DNA of 64,000 bases, taken from contig CAVSLM010000007.1 of assembly GCA_963728895.1 (NCBI GenBank), positions 1-64,000 on the forward strand, read 5' to 3'. Positions 48,044 to 57,035 of the stretch are shown here, piece after piece. The stretch's first letter is position 1. Each line of letters starts with the position of its first letter. Origin of the DNA: CAVSLM01 sp963728895 (lineage in GTDB: Bacteria > Pseudomonadota > Gammaproteobacteria > JBBQDK01). Position numbers and translations under genes: made by a program. The notes under the pieces are model-generated. The model ran no database searches. It had not been told where the DNA came from and saw only the letters and a program-made list of their open reading frames with translations.

Positions 48044-48644
48044 TCACGTGCTACCACTCCCTGCCTGCTCGCGGACGATGGCGTTCTCGATGCGCCGATC
48101 CGGCAGCAGCCAGATCATGGCAACCAGCACATATAGTGTCTGAGCGATCCAGTGCGTCCAGAGTACCGTGATTATGGCGATGAGATAGATCACGGGCGAT
48201 CCCTTGCCCTTCCAGTCGCTGCCGACGGCCTTCCTCAGGAGCGAGTCGGGACCCTGTGAGGCGATGATCAGATCGCTGCAGGATCCAGTAGGCGATGGCG
48301 GCCATCAGCAGTATCACGCCGTAAAAAGCCGTCGGCCCGGCGGCGTAGTGGTTTTCGCCCATCCAACCGTTGGCGAACGGGAACAACGACAGCCAGAACA
48401 ACAGGTGCAGGTTGGCCCACAGCATGGGACCCGTCACCGTGTCCAGGGTCTGCAGCATGTGGTGGTGGTTGTTCCAATAGATGCCCACGTAGATGAAGCT
48501 CAGCACATAGCTCAGGAATACGGGGATCAACGGCACCAGTGCATCGACGCTCTCGCCGTGCGGTACCTTCAGCTCCAGCACCATGATGGTGATGATGATG
48601 GCGATCACGCCGTCGCTGAATGCTTCGAGCCTGCTCTTCCTCAT
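48044..48644 (-). pseudogene. TMEM175/DUF1211 family potassium channel, frameshifted
   Basis: The first 125 residues are good TMEM175: MRKSRLEAFSDGVIAIIITI (the RxxxFSD motif), LSYVLSFIYVGIYWNNHHHM, LHLLFWLSLFPFANGWMGEN. At about 48270 one base moves the frame; the next frame continues with the expected SQGPDSLLRKAVGSDWKGKG, LIAIITVLWTHWIAQTLYVL and MIWLLPDRRIENAIV, ending at 48044-48046. The open frame alone ends in low-complexity sequence at 48051. Would be about 199 residues when restored. Confidence 0.8.
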
Positions 48645-48728
48645 GCCGGCCTCGCTTTTGCTTCCGGGGGCCGCTTCACGGCTGAACGCCCGATCGCACT
48701 CCGAGCGCGCAGCGCTCCTGCAGACGGT

Positions 48729-49541
48729 TCATCGCTCGCTCACCTCATCGGTCCAGACCTTGAAGCTGCGCAGGACATTGGGACCGAAAGTGCTGCTGAT
48801 GGCGACGTCGGCGGCGTCGCGGCCGCGGGCGATCAACACACGCCCGATGCGCGGAGTATTGTTGCGCGGGTCGAAGGTGTACCAGTAACCGTCCAGATAG
48901 GCCTCGAGCCAGCCCGCGAAGTCCATCGGACCATAGGGAGGCGGAACGCCGATGTCGCCGAGATATCCGGTGCAATAGCGTGCGGGAATATTCATGCAGC
49001 GGCAGAACGCGACGGCGAGGTGCGCGTAGTCACGGCATACGCCGGTCCGTTCGTGGAAAACCTCCCAGGCCGTCTTGGTGGGGCGCGCGTGCTCGTAGCC
49101 GAAGGTGACATGCCGGTGGACAAAGTCGCAGATCGCCTGGACGCGACCCCAACCGGTCGGCGAGTTGCCGAACAGCCGCCAGGCCGCGTCGGACAAACGA
49201 TCGGTCTCGCAATACCGGCTCCCCAACAGGAACAGCAGGGTCTCGTCGGGTAGTTCTTCCACCGGCGTCTGTCTGGCCCACGGGACCACCGCATCCGGCT
49301 GGCCGTTATCCCTCAGCAGCGCGTCGGCGGACAACCTGACCAGGCCCGCGGGAGCGACGATGCGGCTGCACCAGTTGCCGAAGCTGTCGCGATAGGCGCT
49401 GAGCGGTATGGGAGGATCGGCGATCAGGTGGTCGGGAATGATGATGTCGGAGACGCGGGTGTAGTGCACGCTCAGGGTCAGGATCATGGGAGTCGGCTGC
49501 GGGCACTCGTAAATCAGCTCGTAGCCTATACGGATCTTCAT
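48729..49541 (-). CDS. Transglutaminase-like protein (circularly conserved Cys-His-Asp fold)
   Basis: 270 residues from the ATG at 49541 (MKIRIGYELIYECPQPTPMI). N-terminal beta domain, then the transglutaminase core: WGRVQAICDFVHRHVTFGYE, ERTGVCRDYAHLAVAFCRCM (catalytic Cys), IPARYCTGYLGD, DFAGWLEAYLDGYWYTFDPR (His/Asp region). Such proteins are probably cysteine proteases or amidases. The frame is open upstream to 49820 through the end of the previous broken gene; 49541 fits the family start. Confidence 0.85.
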   Translation of the reverse strand: MKIRIGYELIYECPQPTPMILTLSVHYTRVSDIIIPDHLIADPPIPLSAYRDSFGNWCSRIVAPAGLVRLSADALLRDNGQPDAVVPWARQTPVEELPDETLLFLLGSRYCETDRLSDAAWRLFGNSPTGWGRVQAICDFVHRHVTFGYEHARPTKTAWEVFHERTGVCRDYAHLAVAFCRCMNIPARYCTGYLGDIGVPPPYGPMDFAGWLEAYLDGYWYTFDPRNNTPRIGRVLIARGRDAADVAISSTFGPNVLRSFKVWTDEVSER

Positions 49542-49599
49542 CGTGTGGCTCCTGCCGCCCCCGCATGGGAACAGGTGGGCGGCGTCGTTTTGGGTCGGA

Positions 49600-50363
49600 A
49601 TCGACGAGACGGCTACGCCGCTGGCCGGACGGCCCGCGAGTGTCGCGCACAGCGACTGGACGATCGCCTTGCGTATCGCAGCCCAATTTCGGGCCGCCCT
49701 TGCAACATGCTTCTGATTGACCTCGAGCTCGACACCCACGTATGTCTCGGGGGGCAGATGCCGGCGAAACCAGGCGGTCAGGCCATCGTTCTTGCCCGCA
49801 TAGGGATAGTTGCGGCGCACCGTGAGCCCGGGCGCGCAGCATCTTGAGTAACGCCTGCCAGCGTTCGCACAGATCGACCTCGCCGCGGTCGAGCCGGGTC
49901 ATACAGCAGGCCGATGTCGGCGTCGCGCAACGCTCCCGTCCAGCTCAGGTGTGAAGCTGTGGGAGGACAGGTGCAGCACCCGGCCGTGATCGGCAATCGC
50001 CTGCCCGACGAGACGCTCGGCCTGATCACGATAGGGCTGGTAGTAGTGGCTCAATATCCGCTGTCGCAGCGCAGGAGGCGTACTGCGGGTCACCTCGCCG
50101 TGCAGGTGCGGATGGCCGACGGAGCGATTCAGATCGACCAGAAGACGGCTCACGGTGGAGGCGACCAACGGCGCCGCAAGCGCGGCTGCCAGCGCTCTTG
50201 CCATGATCAGCGCGCCGGCATCGTAGCCACGGTGAGAGTCGAGCAGCGCACGATGATCCTGAAACAGCGCGCGATACGGTGCGGGAATCCGGTTGCCTCC
50301 GTGCTCGCAGGTGATCACGATGCCCATTGCCTGGCGGACTGCCACCGTCCGTTGCATGTCCAT
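49600..50363 (-). pseudogene. N-formylglutamate amidohydrolase-like gene, several frameshifts
   Basis: N-terminal part (50363 down to about 49915) reads GIVITCEHGGNRIPAPYRAL, VASTVSRLLVDLNRS and LSSHSFTPELDGSV, the FGase (PF05013) zinc-site blocks. After a shift RDADIGLLYDPARPR, after another EVDLCERWQALLKMLRAR, and after a third RRNYPYAGKNDGLTAWFRRH and YVGVELEVNQKHV. The last frame loses its stop and runs into the transglutaminase gene. The original protein was about 255 residues. Would hydrolyse N-formylglutamate or similar amides. Confidence 0.8.
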
Positions 50364-50915
50364 GCGTCGCCGTGATCTCCGCCTTCAGGGTTCGACCGTC
50401 ACCGGGTGACTCCCGCACCGGCCCGGAACTAGCCTGCATGATTCGTGCGCGGATTGCACCCCCGTCGGCGGACGCTCTTCGCTACAGGGTCTTCGACACC
50501 ACGTCACGCAGCAGCGTGTCGCTACCTCGTGAAAGATCTTGGGACATCCCAGTCGCCAAAATGGACTCGCCTACGCGACAGCCATAAGTGCCCCGGCCGC
50601 CCATGCGTCCGTGCCGCTACGCCACACCCTTGCTTCGCTCGGTGCTGGCTTCGCAGCACTCCCGCAATGGCTGGACGCGATGGTCGGATGGCTACTTTTT
50701 TCCCCTGCGCCGCTTCGCGACTCCGGGTAAACAGTGCGCCCTCATCGCTACCGGGGACTACCGGCCATCGCTTCGCTCTCCATGGCCGGCAGCGTCGGCG
50801 AAACTCAAACGGCGACCGACTGGAGTTTTTGAGTACGCTGAGCCCAAGCCCGGAAATCTCACCAGCCGCCCAGCGGCTGGCTGGTAAGTGAATGGATCCC
50901 AGATCAGCGCGTGCA
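50364..50915. other. Gene-free stretch with one MITE-type end
   Basis: No gene recognised. At 50848-50895 AGCCCGGAAATCTCACCAGC, then CGGCTGGCTGGTAAGTGAAT matches the left end of the MITE-like element at 36958. Other short frames have no family features. Confidence 0.4.
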
Positions 50916-51577
50916 ATGAAGTGGTGCCGTGGCCGGCAAGTCCGCACCATCGTGGAGCTGCTCTGGCTGGGCATCGCTTTCCTGGCAGGCCCGGCCGGTG
51001 CCGGGAACGCCTCGCGCAGTTGGCAACTGGTGAAGGAAACGCCGGAGGGGCGCCTGTATCATCGAGCCGTCGCGGATTCCGCGATTCCCGAAGCTTTGAT
51101 CGCGACGCGGCTGAACGCCGTACCTGCGGCGGTCTATGCGGTAGTGAATGACTACGCCCACTTTTCCCAGTTCATCCCGAACGTGGTGGAAAGCCGCGTC
51201 CTCCGTGTCGCCGGAAGCACACAGGAGGTGTTTCAACGCTTGCACTTTCCCGGGCCCTTCGCCGACCGCGTGTACGTGATGAAGAGCACCGGCCAGCGCG
51301 TGGGATCGGACCCGAATGAATACCGCGTCGAATGGCAGTTGATTCCGGGGCTACTGCCCGCAGGGGTGAAAGGCGTCGCCCGAACAGGTTCTCCGGGTTC
51401 TGGGAGCTGCGGGCGAGTCCGGACGGCAAGGCGACGGAGGCGCGCTATGCCGTGCACAGCGACCCGGGCGGCATGATCCCGAAAGCGCTGGTAGCGTCTG
51501 CAACCGACGGCTATGTCCGCCGCGTCATGGCAGCGGTCCGCGAGCGACTGCGCATCATCGCGCGAGGGACTCAGTAG
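50916..51577 (+). pseudogene. Exported SRPBCC/START-like lipid-binding protein, frameshifted
   Basis: Signal peptide-like start (VELLWLGIAFLAGPAGAG), then WQLVKETPEGRLYHRAVADS, AVPAAVYAVVNDYAHFSQFI, PNVVESRVLR and FADRVYVMKSTGQ, a START/SRPBCC fold. At about 51375 the frame shifts; the next frame gives FSGFWELRASPDGKATEARY, AVHSDPGGMIPKALVASATD and YVRRVMAAVRERL, ending at 51577. Function unknown. Confidence 0.75.
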
Positions 51578-51630
51578 GAAAGGCAGTTCGAGCTGCCACC
51601 CGGTTTGCGACGACCCCGGACGACGCAGCT

Positions 51631-52461
51631 TCAGCTCTCCGGCGGTCCCGATTCGGCCGCGGCACGTCGCGCCGCGCGGTGGCGGCGCAGCATCAGGAGC
51701 GTGTGGATGGGTCCCGACAGGGCATAGATGAGGAAGGTGGTGAACAGGACCTTGGGCGGATCAAGCGAGGTGAACACGAAGATGGCGACCATGACCAACA
51801 TGGCCACGAACGGAACGCGGTCGCGCAAATCGAAGCTCTTGAAGCTGTAGTAGCGGACGTTGCTCACCATGAGCACCCCCGCGAGGATGGTCAGCAACAG
51901 CGCCGGCCACATGAGATCGGCACCGGCAAGGCCGAGGTCGGCGCCGACCCAGACCAGCCCCGAAGTGATGGCGGCCGCGGACGGACTCGGCAGGCCCTGA
52001 AAGTAGCGTTTGTCGGCGCTGTCCACCTGGGTGTTGAAGCGCGCCAGCCGCAGTGCGGTGCCGGCCGCATAGATGAAAGCGGCGAGCCAGCCGAGCTTGG
52101 CCCAGAACCAGCCGAGCTGCGACAGGTGCGAGAGCGCCCACACGTACATCACCAGCGCCGGGGCCAGTCCGAACGACACCATGTCGGAGAGGCTGTCGTA
52201 CTCGGCGCCGAAATCGCTCTGGGTGTTGGTGAGGCGTGCCACGCGCCCGTCGATGCCATCCATGGCCATGGCGACGAATATGGCCACTGCGGCGGCTTCG
52301 AAACGCGACTGCATGGCGGCGACGATGGCATAGAAGCCGGCAAACAGACCGGCAGTGGTCAGCAGGTTCGGCAGCAGGTAAATGCCTCTGCGCCGGCGGA
52401 TCTCGGGGGCTTCCTGTTCCATGCGTGGGGGTAGCGGCAGTGGCGCTGTGGGCTTGTCCAT
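51631..52461 (-). CDS. pssA: CDP-diacylglycerol-serine O-phosphatidyltransferase
   Basis: 276 residues from the ATG at 52461 (MDKPTAPLPLPPRMEQEAPE); a start at 52512 is also possible. Membrane enzyme that makes phosphatidylserine. GIYLLPNLLTTAGLFAGFYA opens the CDP-alcohol phosphotransferase domain and the catalytic signature DGIDGRVARLTNTQSDFGAE then YDSLSD is complete. Seven or so membrane segments follow. Downstream of psd on the same strand, as in many beta- and gammaproteobacteria. Confidence 0.93.
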   Translation of the reverse strand: MDKPTAPLPLPPRMEQEAPEIRRRRGIYLLPNLLTTAGLFAGFYAIVAAMQSRFEAAAVAIFVAMAMDGIDGRVARLTNTQSDFGAEYDSLSDMVSFGLAPALVMYVWALSHLSQLGWFWAKLGWLAAFIYAAGTALRLARFNTQVDSADKRYFQGLPSPSAAAITSGLVWVGADLGLAGADLMWPALLLTILAGVLMVSNVRYYSFKSFDLRDRVPFVAMLVMVAIFVFTSLDPPKVLFTTFLIYALSGPIHTLLMLRRHRAARRAAAESGPPES

Positions 52462-52607
52462 GTCCGTCAGTCTAGCCCGCGCGCTCACCGGGCGGCGGCG
52501 GTTATCGGTCATGGAATTTCTGCCCGGTCGAAGAACAACGTGCGTCGCGGTGAGACGCCTGTCCCGGCGAGAGATGCAGGCGGGAGGGACTTCCCCGGCG
52601 CCCGGGA

Positions 52608-53249
52608 TCACTTGTGCACCAGCGTGGCGATGACGTCCGCGCCGCTGCGCACCTGATCGCCGACGCCGACCCGGACCCGCGCATTGGTCGGAACGATGAC
52701 TTCCACCAGTGTTCCCAGATGGACGAAGCCGCAGCGCTGGCCCTGTCCGACGCGGTCCCCGAACTGCACGTAGCAGCGCGGCGCGATGCCGAGCGGGGCG
52801 CGGTTCATGAGCAGCACCACGGGGTCACCTTCGTCGGTCTGCAGGCGCACGCCGAAGGGCTTGTTGCCCGGGGTGGCGGACGGTTTGTCGGCGATCGAAT
52901 TGCCATGCTGGCGCGCCTGCAGGGCCTTGCCTTCCACGGGACTGCGCACGCTGTAGCCGCCGAGCGCAGACATGCGGATGCCGATGTGCACGGATTCACT
53001 GTTGAGATAGGAATCGCTGCGCCGCTCGACGAACATCACACGTCCGTCCACGGGACTGAGTATGCCCGAGGGAGTGGAGGGAATCTCGCGCTCCGGATCG
53101 CGAAACAGAAACAGCAGCAGCACCATCCCGGCCCACAGCGGCAGCGACGCAATGAGGCCGAAGTACTGCTGCACCAGTATGGCCCCGATACCCGTCGCGG
53201 CCAGGTACGGCCAGCCTTCGTGCGCGATCAGAGGATTTGCGGCAGGCAT
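52608..53249 (-). CDS. psd: Short phosphatidylserine decarboxylase family protein, processing site altered
   Basis: 213 residues, the short Psd form found beside pssA. Hydrophobic N-terminus (YLAATGIGAILVQQYFGLIA), RDPEREIPSTPSGILSPVDG, VHIGIRMSALGGYSVRSPVE and LLMNRAPLGIAPRCYVQFGD are conserved. The self-cleavage site usually has Gly-Ser before the small chain, which supplies the pyruvoyl group; here the matching spot reads GFVHLGTLVEVIVP, with Gly-Thr. Either Thr replaces Ser or the enzyme is inactive. 89 bp after ilvC. Confidence 0.85.
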   Translation of the reverse strand: MPAANPLIAHEGWPYLAATGIGAILVQQYFGLIASLPLWAGMVLLLFLFRDPEREIPSTPSGILSPVDGRVMFVERRSDSYLNSESVHIGIRMSALGGYSVRSPVEGKALQARQHGNSIADKPSATPGNKPFGVRLQTDEGDPVVLLMNRAPLGIAPRCYVQFGDRVGQGQRCGFVHLGTLVEVIVPTNARVRVGVGDQVRSGADVIATLVHK

Positions 53250-53337
53250 TGCGAACCGGATTCCCGTCGTTCACAGGCAGGCGGCAGCCCGCACCGGCGC
53301 ATTCCGCGCCGTCAGGTGCGCCCGTTCTTTCGCGACC

Positions 53338-54354
53338 TCAGTTCCTGCTCCGATCCACGATCCGCGATGCCTTGATCCACGGCATCATCTCGCGCAGCTG
53401 TGCGCCGACGATCTCGATCGGGTGCTCGCGCCCGATCCGTCGCTTGGCCTTGAGCGTCGCCGCGCCGGACTGGTTCTCGGTGATGAACTCGCGCGCAAAC
53501 TCGCCGTTCTGGATTTCGCGCAGGATACGGCGCATCTCCGCGCGGGTCTCCTCGGTGATGATGCGCGCGCCGCGCGTCAGGTCGCCGTACTCGGCCGTAT
53601 TGGAGATCGAATAGCGCATGTTGGCGATGCCGCCTTCATACATCAGGTCGACGATCAGCTTGAGCTCGTGCAGGCACTCGAAATAGGCCATCTCCGGCGC
53701 GTAGCCCGCCTCCACCAGCGTCTCGAAGCCGGCCTGCACCAGTGCAGTGGTTCCACCGCACAGTACCACCTGCTCACCGAAGAGGTCGGTCTCGGTCTCC
53801 TCGCGAAACGTGGTCTCGATGATGCCGGCGCGGCCGCCGCCGTTCGCGCTGGCATAGGAAAGCGCGATGTCCTTGGCGCGACCGGAGACGTCCTGCTGCA
53901 CGGCGATCAGGGAAGGCACGCCGCCGCCCTGGGTATAGGTGGAGCGTACCAGGTGACCGGGACCCTTGGGCGCGACCATGAGCACATCCAGATCGGCGCG
54001 CGGCTCGATCTGCCCGAAATGGATGTTGAAGCCGTGCGCAAAGGCAAGCACCGCACCCTGGCGAATGTTGGGCTCGATGGACTCGCGGTACAGGCGCGCC
54101 TGGTGCTCGTCCGGCGCCAGCACCATCACCAGATCGGCGCCCGCCACCGCGGTGTCGACCGGCTGCACGGCGAGCCCGGCACCCTTGGCCTTGGCCTCGG
54201 AAGCGGAGCCCGGACGCAGGCCCACGGTGACGCGGACGCCCGAATCGCGCAGATTGTTGGCATGCGCGTGACCCTGCGATCCGTAGCCGATGATGCCGAC
54301 TCTCATCGCTTGAATGATGGAGAGATCGGCGTCTTTATCGTAATAGATGTTCAT
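53338..54354 (-). CDS. ilvC: Ketol-acid reductoisomerase
   Basis: 338 residues from the ATG at 54354 (MNIYYDKDADLSIIQAMRVG). Class I enzyme. NADPH loop GIIGYGSQGHAHANNLRDSG, DLVMVLAPDEHQ, VAPKGPGHLVRSTYTQGGGV, metal-site ETETDLFGEQVVLCGG and MRYSISNTAEYGD are complete. Second common step of branched-chain amino-acid synthesis. Follows ilvH by 74 bp in the ilvB-ilvH-ilvC operon. Confidence 0.97.
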   Translation of the reverse strand: MNIYYDKDADLSIIQAMRVGIIGYGSQGHAHANNLRDSGVRVTVGLRPGSASEAKAKGAGLAVQPVDTAVAGADLVMVLAPDEHQARLYRESIEPNIRQGAVLAFAHGFNIHFGQIEPRADLDVLMVAPKGPGHLVRSTYTQGGGVPSLIAVQQDVSGRAKDIALSYASANGGGRAGIIETTFREETETDLFGEQVVLCGGTTALVQAGFETLVEAGYAPEMAYFECLHELKLIVDLMYEGGIANMRYSISNTAEYGDLTRGARIITEETRAEMRRILREIQNGEFAREFITENQSGAATLKAKRRIGREHPIEIVGAQLREMMPWIKASRIVDRSRN

Positions 54355-54428
54355 GCATCCCTCTTGGGTCAAAGTCTCGATGCGGATTCGGTCGGGCGGA
54401 AATGGCGCGCCTGCGGATGCGCGGCGGC

Positions 54429-54920
54429 TCAGAGGCGCAGGGCCTTTTCTCCACGCACCATGCCGGAAACGCCGGAGCGCACCACTTCCAGAATCGCAGA
54501 GCGCTCCACGGCATTGATGAAGGCGTCCAGCTTCTGCCCCGTTCCGGTGAGCTCGATGGCATAGGTGTTTTCGGTCACGTCGATGATGCGCCCGCGGAAA
54601 ATGTCCGCGAGACGCTTGACTTCGTCGCGTGCCGCACCCTCGGCGCGGATCTTGATCAACAGCAATTCGCGCTCGATGTGCGCACCCTCGGTCAGGTCGA
54701 TGAGCTTGACCACGTCCACGAGCTTGTTCAGCTGCTTGATGATCTGCTCGATGATCTCGTCGGTGCCGCTGGTCACCAGCGTCATGCGCGACATCGACAG
54801 GTCTTCGGTCGGTGCAACGGTCAGTGACTCGATGTTGTAGCCGCGCGCCGAGAACAGGCCGGCCACGCGCGACAGCGCCCCGGATTCATTTTCCATCAGG
54901 ATGGAGATGATGTGGCGCAT
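54429..54920 (-). CDS. ilvH: Acetolactate synthase small (regulatory) subunit
   Basis: 163 residues. ACT domain MRHIISILMENESGALSRVA, GLFSARGYNIESLTVAPTED, then DVVKLIDLTEGAHIERELLL and the second regulatory domain. Binds valine and activates the large subunit. Two bp after ilvB, so translation is coupled. Confidence 0.96.
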   Translation of the reverse strand: MRHIISILMENESGALSRVAGLFSARGYNIESLTVAPTEDLSMSRMTLVTSGTDEIIEQIIKQLNKLVDVVKLIDLTEGAHIERELLLIKIRAEGAARDEVKRLADIFRGRIIDVTENTYAIELTGTGQKLDAFINAVERSAILEVVRSGVSGMVRGEKALRL

Positions 54921-54922
54921 GG

Positions 54923-56635
54923 CTATACCAGGATCATTTCGTTCTGACCCCCACCGGCGGCGATCATCGGGTACACGTTCTCGGTCTTGTCGGTGAGGAA
55001 ATCCAGGAACACCAGCCGATCCTTCAGGCGCATGGCTTCACGCAGCGCGCCCTCGACGTCGGCCGGCCGCGTCACGGAAATTCCGACGTGGCCGTAGCTC
55101 TCGGCAAGCTTCACGAAGTCGGGCAGCGCCTCCATGTAGGACATGGCGTAGCGGCCCTGGTAGAAGAACTCCTGCCACTGGCGCACCATGCCCAGATAGC
55201 CGTTGTTGAGGTTGACGATCTTGAGCGGCAGGCCGTATTGGCGGCAGGTGGAAAGCTCCTGGATGCACATCTGGATACTGCCCTCGCCCGTCACGCACAC
55301 CACGCGCTCCCCGGGAAAGGCGAACTGCACACCCATGGCCGCCGGCATACCGAAGCCCATGGTGCCGAGGCCGCCGGAGTTGATCCAGCGCCGCGGCTTG
55401 TCGAACTTGTAGAACTGCGCCGCCCACATCTGGTGCTGACCGACGTCGGAGGTGACGTAGGCATCGCCCTCGGTCACGTTGTACAAAGTCTCGATCACGT
55501 ACTGCGGCTTGATGAGCTCGCTGTGGCGGTCGTACTTCAGGCAGTCCACTCCTCGCCATTCGTCGATCTGCTTCCACCACTCGGAGAGCGCCTCGGCGTC
55601 GGGCCTGCGCCCGCCGTCCTCGATGACCCGGATCATGTCGCGCACCACGCTCTCCACGCCGCCGACGATGGGGATGTCCACGCGTACGCTCTTGGAGATG
55701 GAAGCCGGATCGATGTCGACGTGGATGATCTTGGCACTGGGACAGAACTTCTTGGGGTTGCCGACCACGCGGTCGTCGAAGCGCGCGCCGATGCCGATCA
55801 GCACGTCGCAATGGTGCATGGCCATGTTGGCTTCGTAGGTGCCGTGCATGCCCAGCATGCCTACGAACTGCCGGTCCGTGGCGGGATAGGCACCGAGCCC
55901 CATCAGGGTGTTGGTGATCGGAAACCCGAGCAAGTGCGTGAAATCCGTCAGCGCCTGGGAACCATTGCCGAGGACTACGCCACCGCCGGTGTAGATCACG
56001 GGACGTTTCGCCGAGAGCATGAGCTCGACGGCCTTGCGGATCTGACCCGGATGGCCCTTCACGACCGGGTTGTAGGACCGCATGCTGATGGTCCTGGGAT
56101 AGGCGAACTCGGTCTTCTGCGCGGTGACGTCCTTGGGCAGATCGACCACCACCGGGCCTGGCCGGCCGGTGCTCGCAAGATAAAAAGCCTTCTTGACGGT
56201 CTCCGCCAGATCGCGCACGTCCTTCACCAGGAAGTTGTGCTTGACGCACGGACGGGTGATGCCCACTGCATCTACTTCCTGGAAGGCGTCGCTGCCAATG
56301 GCCCAGGTGTTGACCTGACCGGTGAACACCACCAGGGGAACCGAGTCCATGTAGGCCGTGGCGATGCCGGTGACGGCATTGGTGACCCCCGGACCGGAAG
56401 TCACCAGCAGTACCCCGGGACGGCCGGTGGCGCGCGCGTAGCCGTCCGCGGCATGCGCGGCACCCTGCTCGTGGCGCACCAGGATGTGCTTGACCTTGTC
56501 CTGCCGGAACAGGGCGTCGTAGATGTGCAGCACCGCGCCCCCCGGATAGCCAAATACATACTCAACGCCCTCTTCCTGCAGGCATTGAACGAAGATCTCG
56601 GCTCCCGTCAGTTCCACTGCCGTGTCTCCTGTCAC
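54923..56635 (-). CDS. ilvB: Acetolactate synthase large (catalytic) subunit
   Basis: 570 residues. Thiamine diphosphate enzyme. VEYVFGYPGGAVLHIYDALF with the catalytic Glu in HEQGAAHAADGYARATG, FAD part, and the diphosphate motif GEGSIQMCIQELSTCRQYGL then NNGYLGMVRQWQEFFY. Makes acetolactate or acetohydroxybutyrate. First gene of ilvBHC; a strong bidirectional hairpin lies 86 bp upstream of its start. Confidence 0.97.
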   Translation of the reverse strand: MTGDTAVELTGAEIFVQCLQEEGVEYVFGYPGGAVLHIYDALFRQDKVKHILVRHEQGAAHAADGYARATGRPGVLLVTSGPGVTNAVTGIATAYMDSVPLVVFTGQVNTWAIGSDAFQEVDAVGITRPCVKHNFLVKDVRDLAETVKKAFYLASTGRPGPVVVDLPKDVTAQKTEFAYPRTISMRSYNPVVKGHPGQIRKAVELMLSAKRPVIYTGGGVVLGNGSQALTDFTHLLGFPITNTLMGLGAYPATDRQFVGMLGMHGTYEANMAMHHCDVLIGIGARFDDRVVGNPKKFCPSAKIIHVDIDPASISKSVRVDIPIVGGVESVVRDMIRVIEDGGRRPDAEALSEWWKQIDEWRGVDCLKYDRHSELIKPQYVIETLYNVTEGDAYVTSDVGQHQMWAAQFYKFDKPRRWINSGGLGTMGFGMPAAMGVQFAFPGERVVCVTGEGSIQMCIQELSTCRQYGLPLKIVNLNNGYLGMVRQWQEFFYQGRYAMSYMEALPDFVKLAESYGHVGISVTRPADVEGALREAMRLKDRLVFLDFLTDKTENVYPMIAAGGGQNEMILV

Positions 56636-56720
56636 CGATGTGGCCCGGAGCCGTCAGCTCCGGCTGCCGCGGCGGTCGGAGATCGGACCCGCAGGTTCCG
56701 CATGCCGCATCGCGGTGGAG

Positions 56721-56751
56721 AAAAAACGCCCGCTGTAGACGGGCGCTTTTT
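56721..56751. terminator. Bidirectional rho-independent terminator or ilv attenuator
   Basis: Stem CGCCCG (56727-56732) / CGGGCG (56740-56745) with A6 on the left and CTTTTT on the right, so it ends transcription in both directions (the minus-strand side has six T). It lies between the sensor kinase gene and ilvB, both on the minus strand. It can end the sensor operon or act as an attenuator for ilvB; I see no convincing leader peptide, so the first is simpler. Confidence 0.75.
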
Positions 56752-57035
56752 GCACACAACGTATTCTAAGGCTTGAAATTACTGATATTCACCGTGGAGG
56801 TCAATAGACCTCGGGGAAACCCGGACGTTGAGGGAGCCCCCCTCGCGGTGTCGCCAGCGCGTAGCCCGTTGCGGTTCTCGCCCGCTCCGGCGTCACATGG
56901 GTGGCGACGCCCCGAGGGTGCACAGTATACGGGAACTCGCGACCGCCTGGCTTGGAAAGTTGTCCGGCGCCGGCAAGCATCCGGCTGCGCCGTCCCGATC
57001 CGTCTCCCCACGCGCCCGCGCCCCGATATCGCGGT

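Noticed and set aside
56760..57011. Leader peptide for ilvB (minus frame MGRRIGTAQPDACRRR)
   Set aside because: No run of Ile, Val or Leu codons and too long for a leader.
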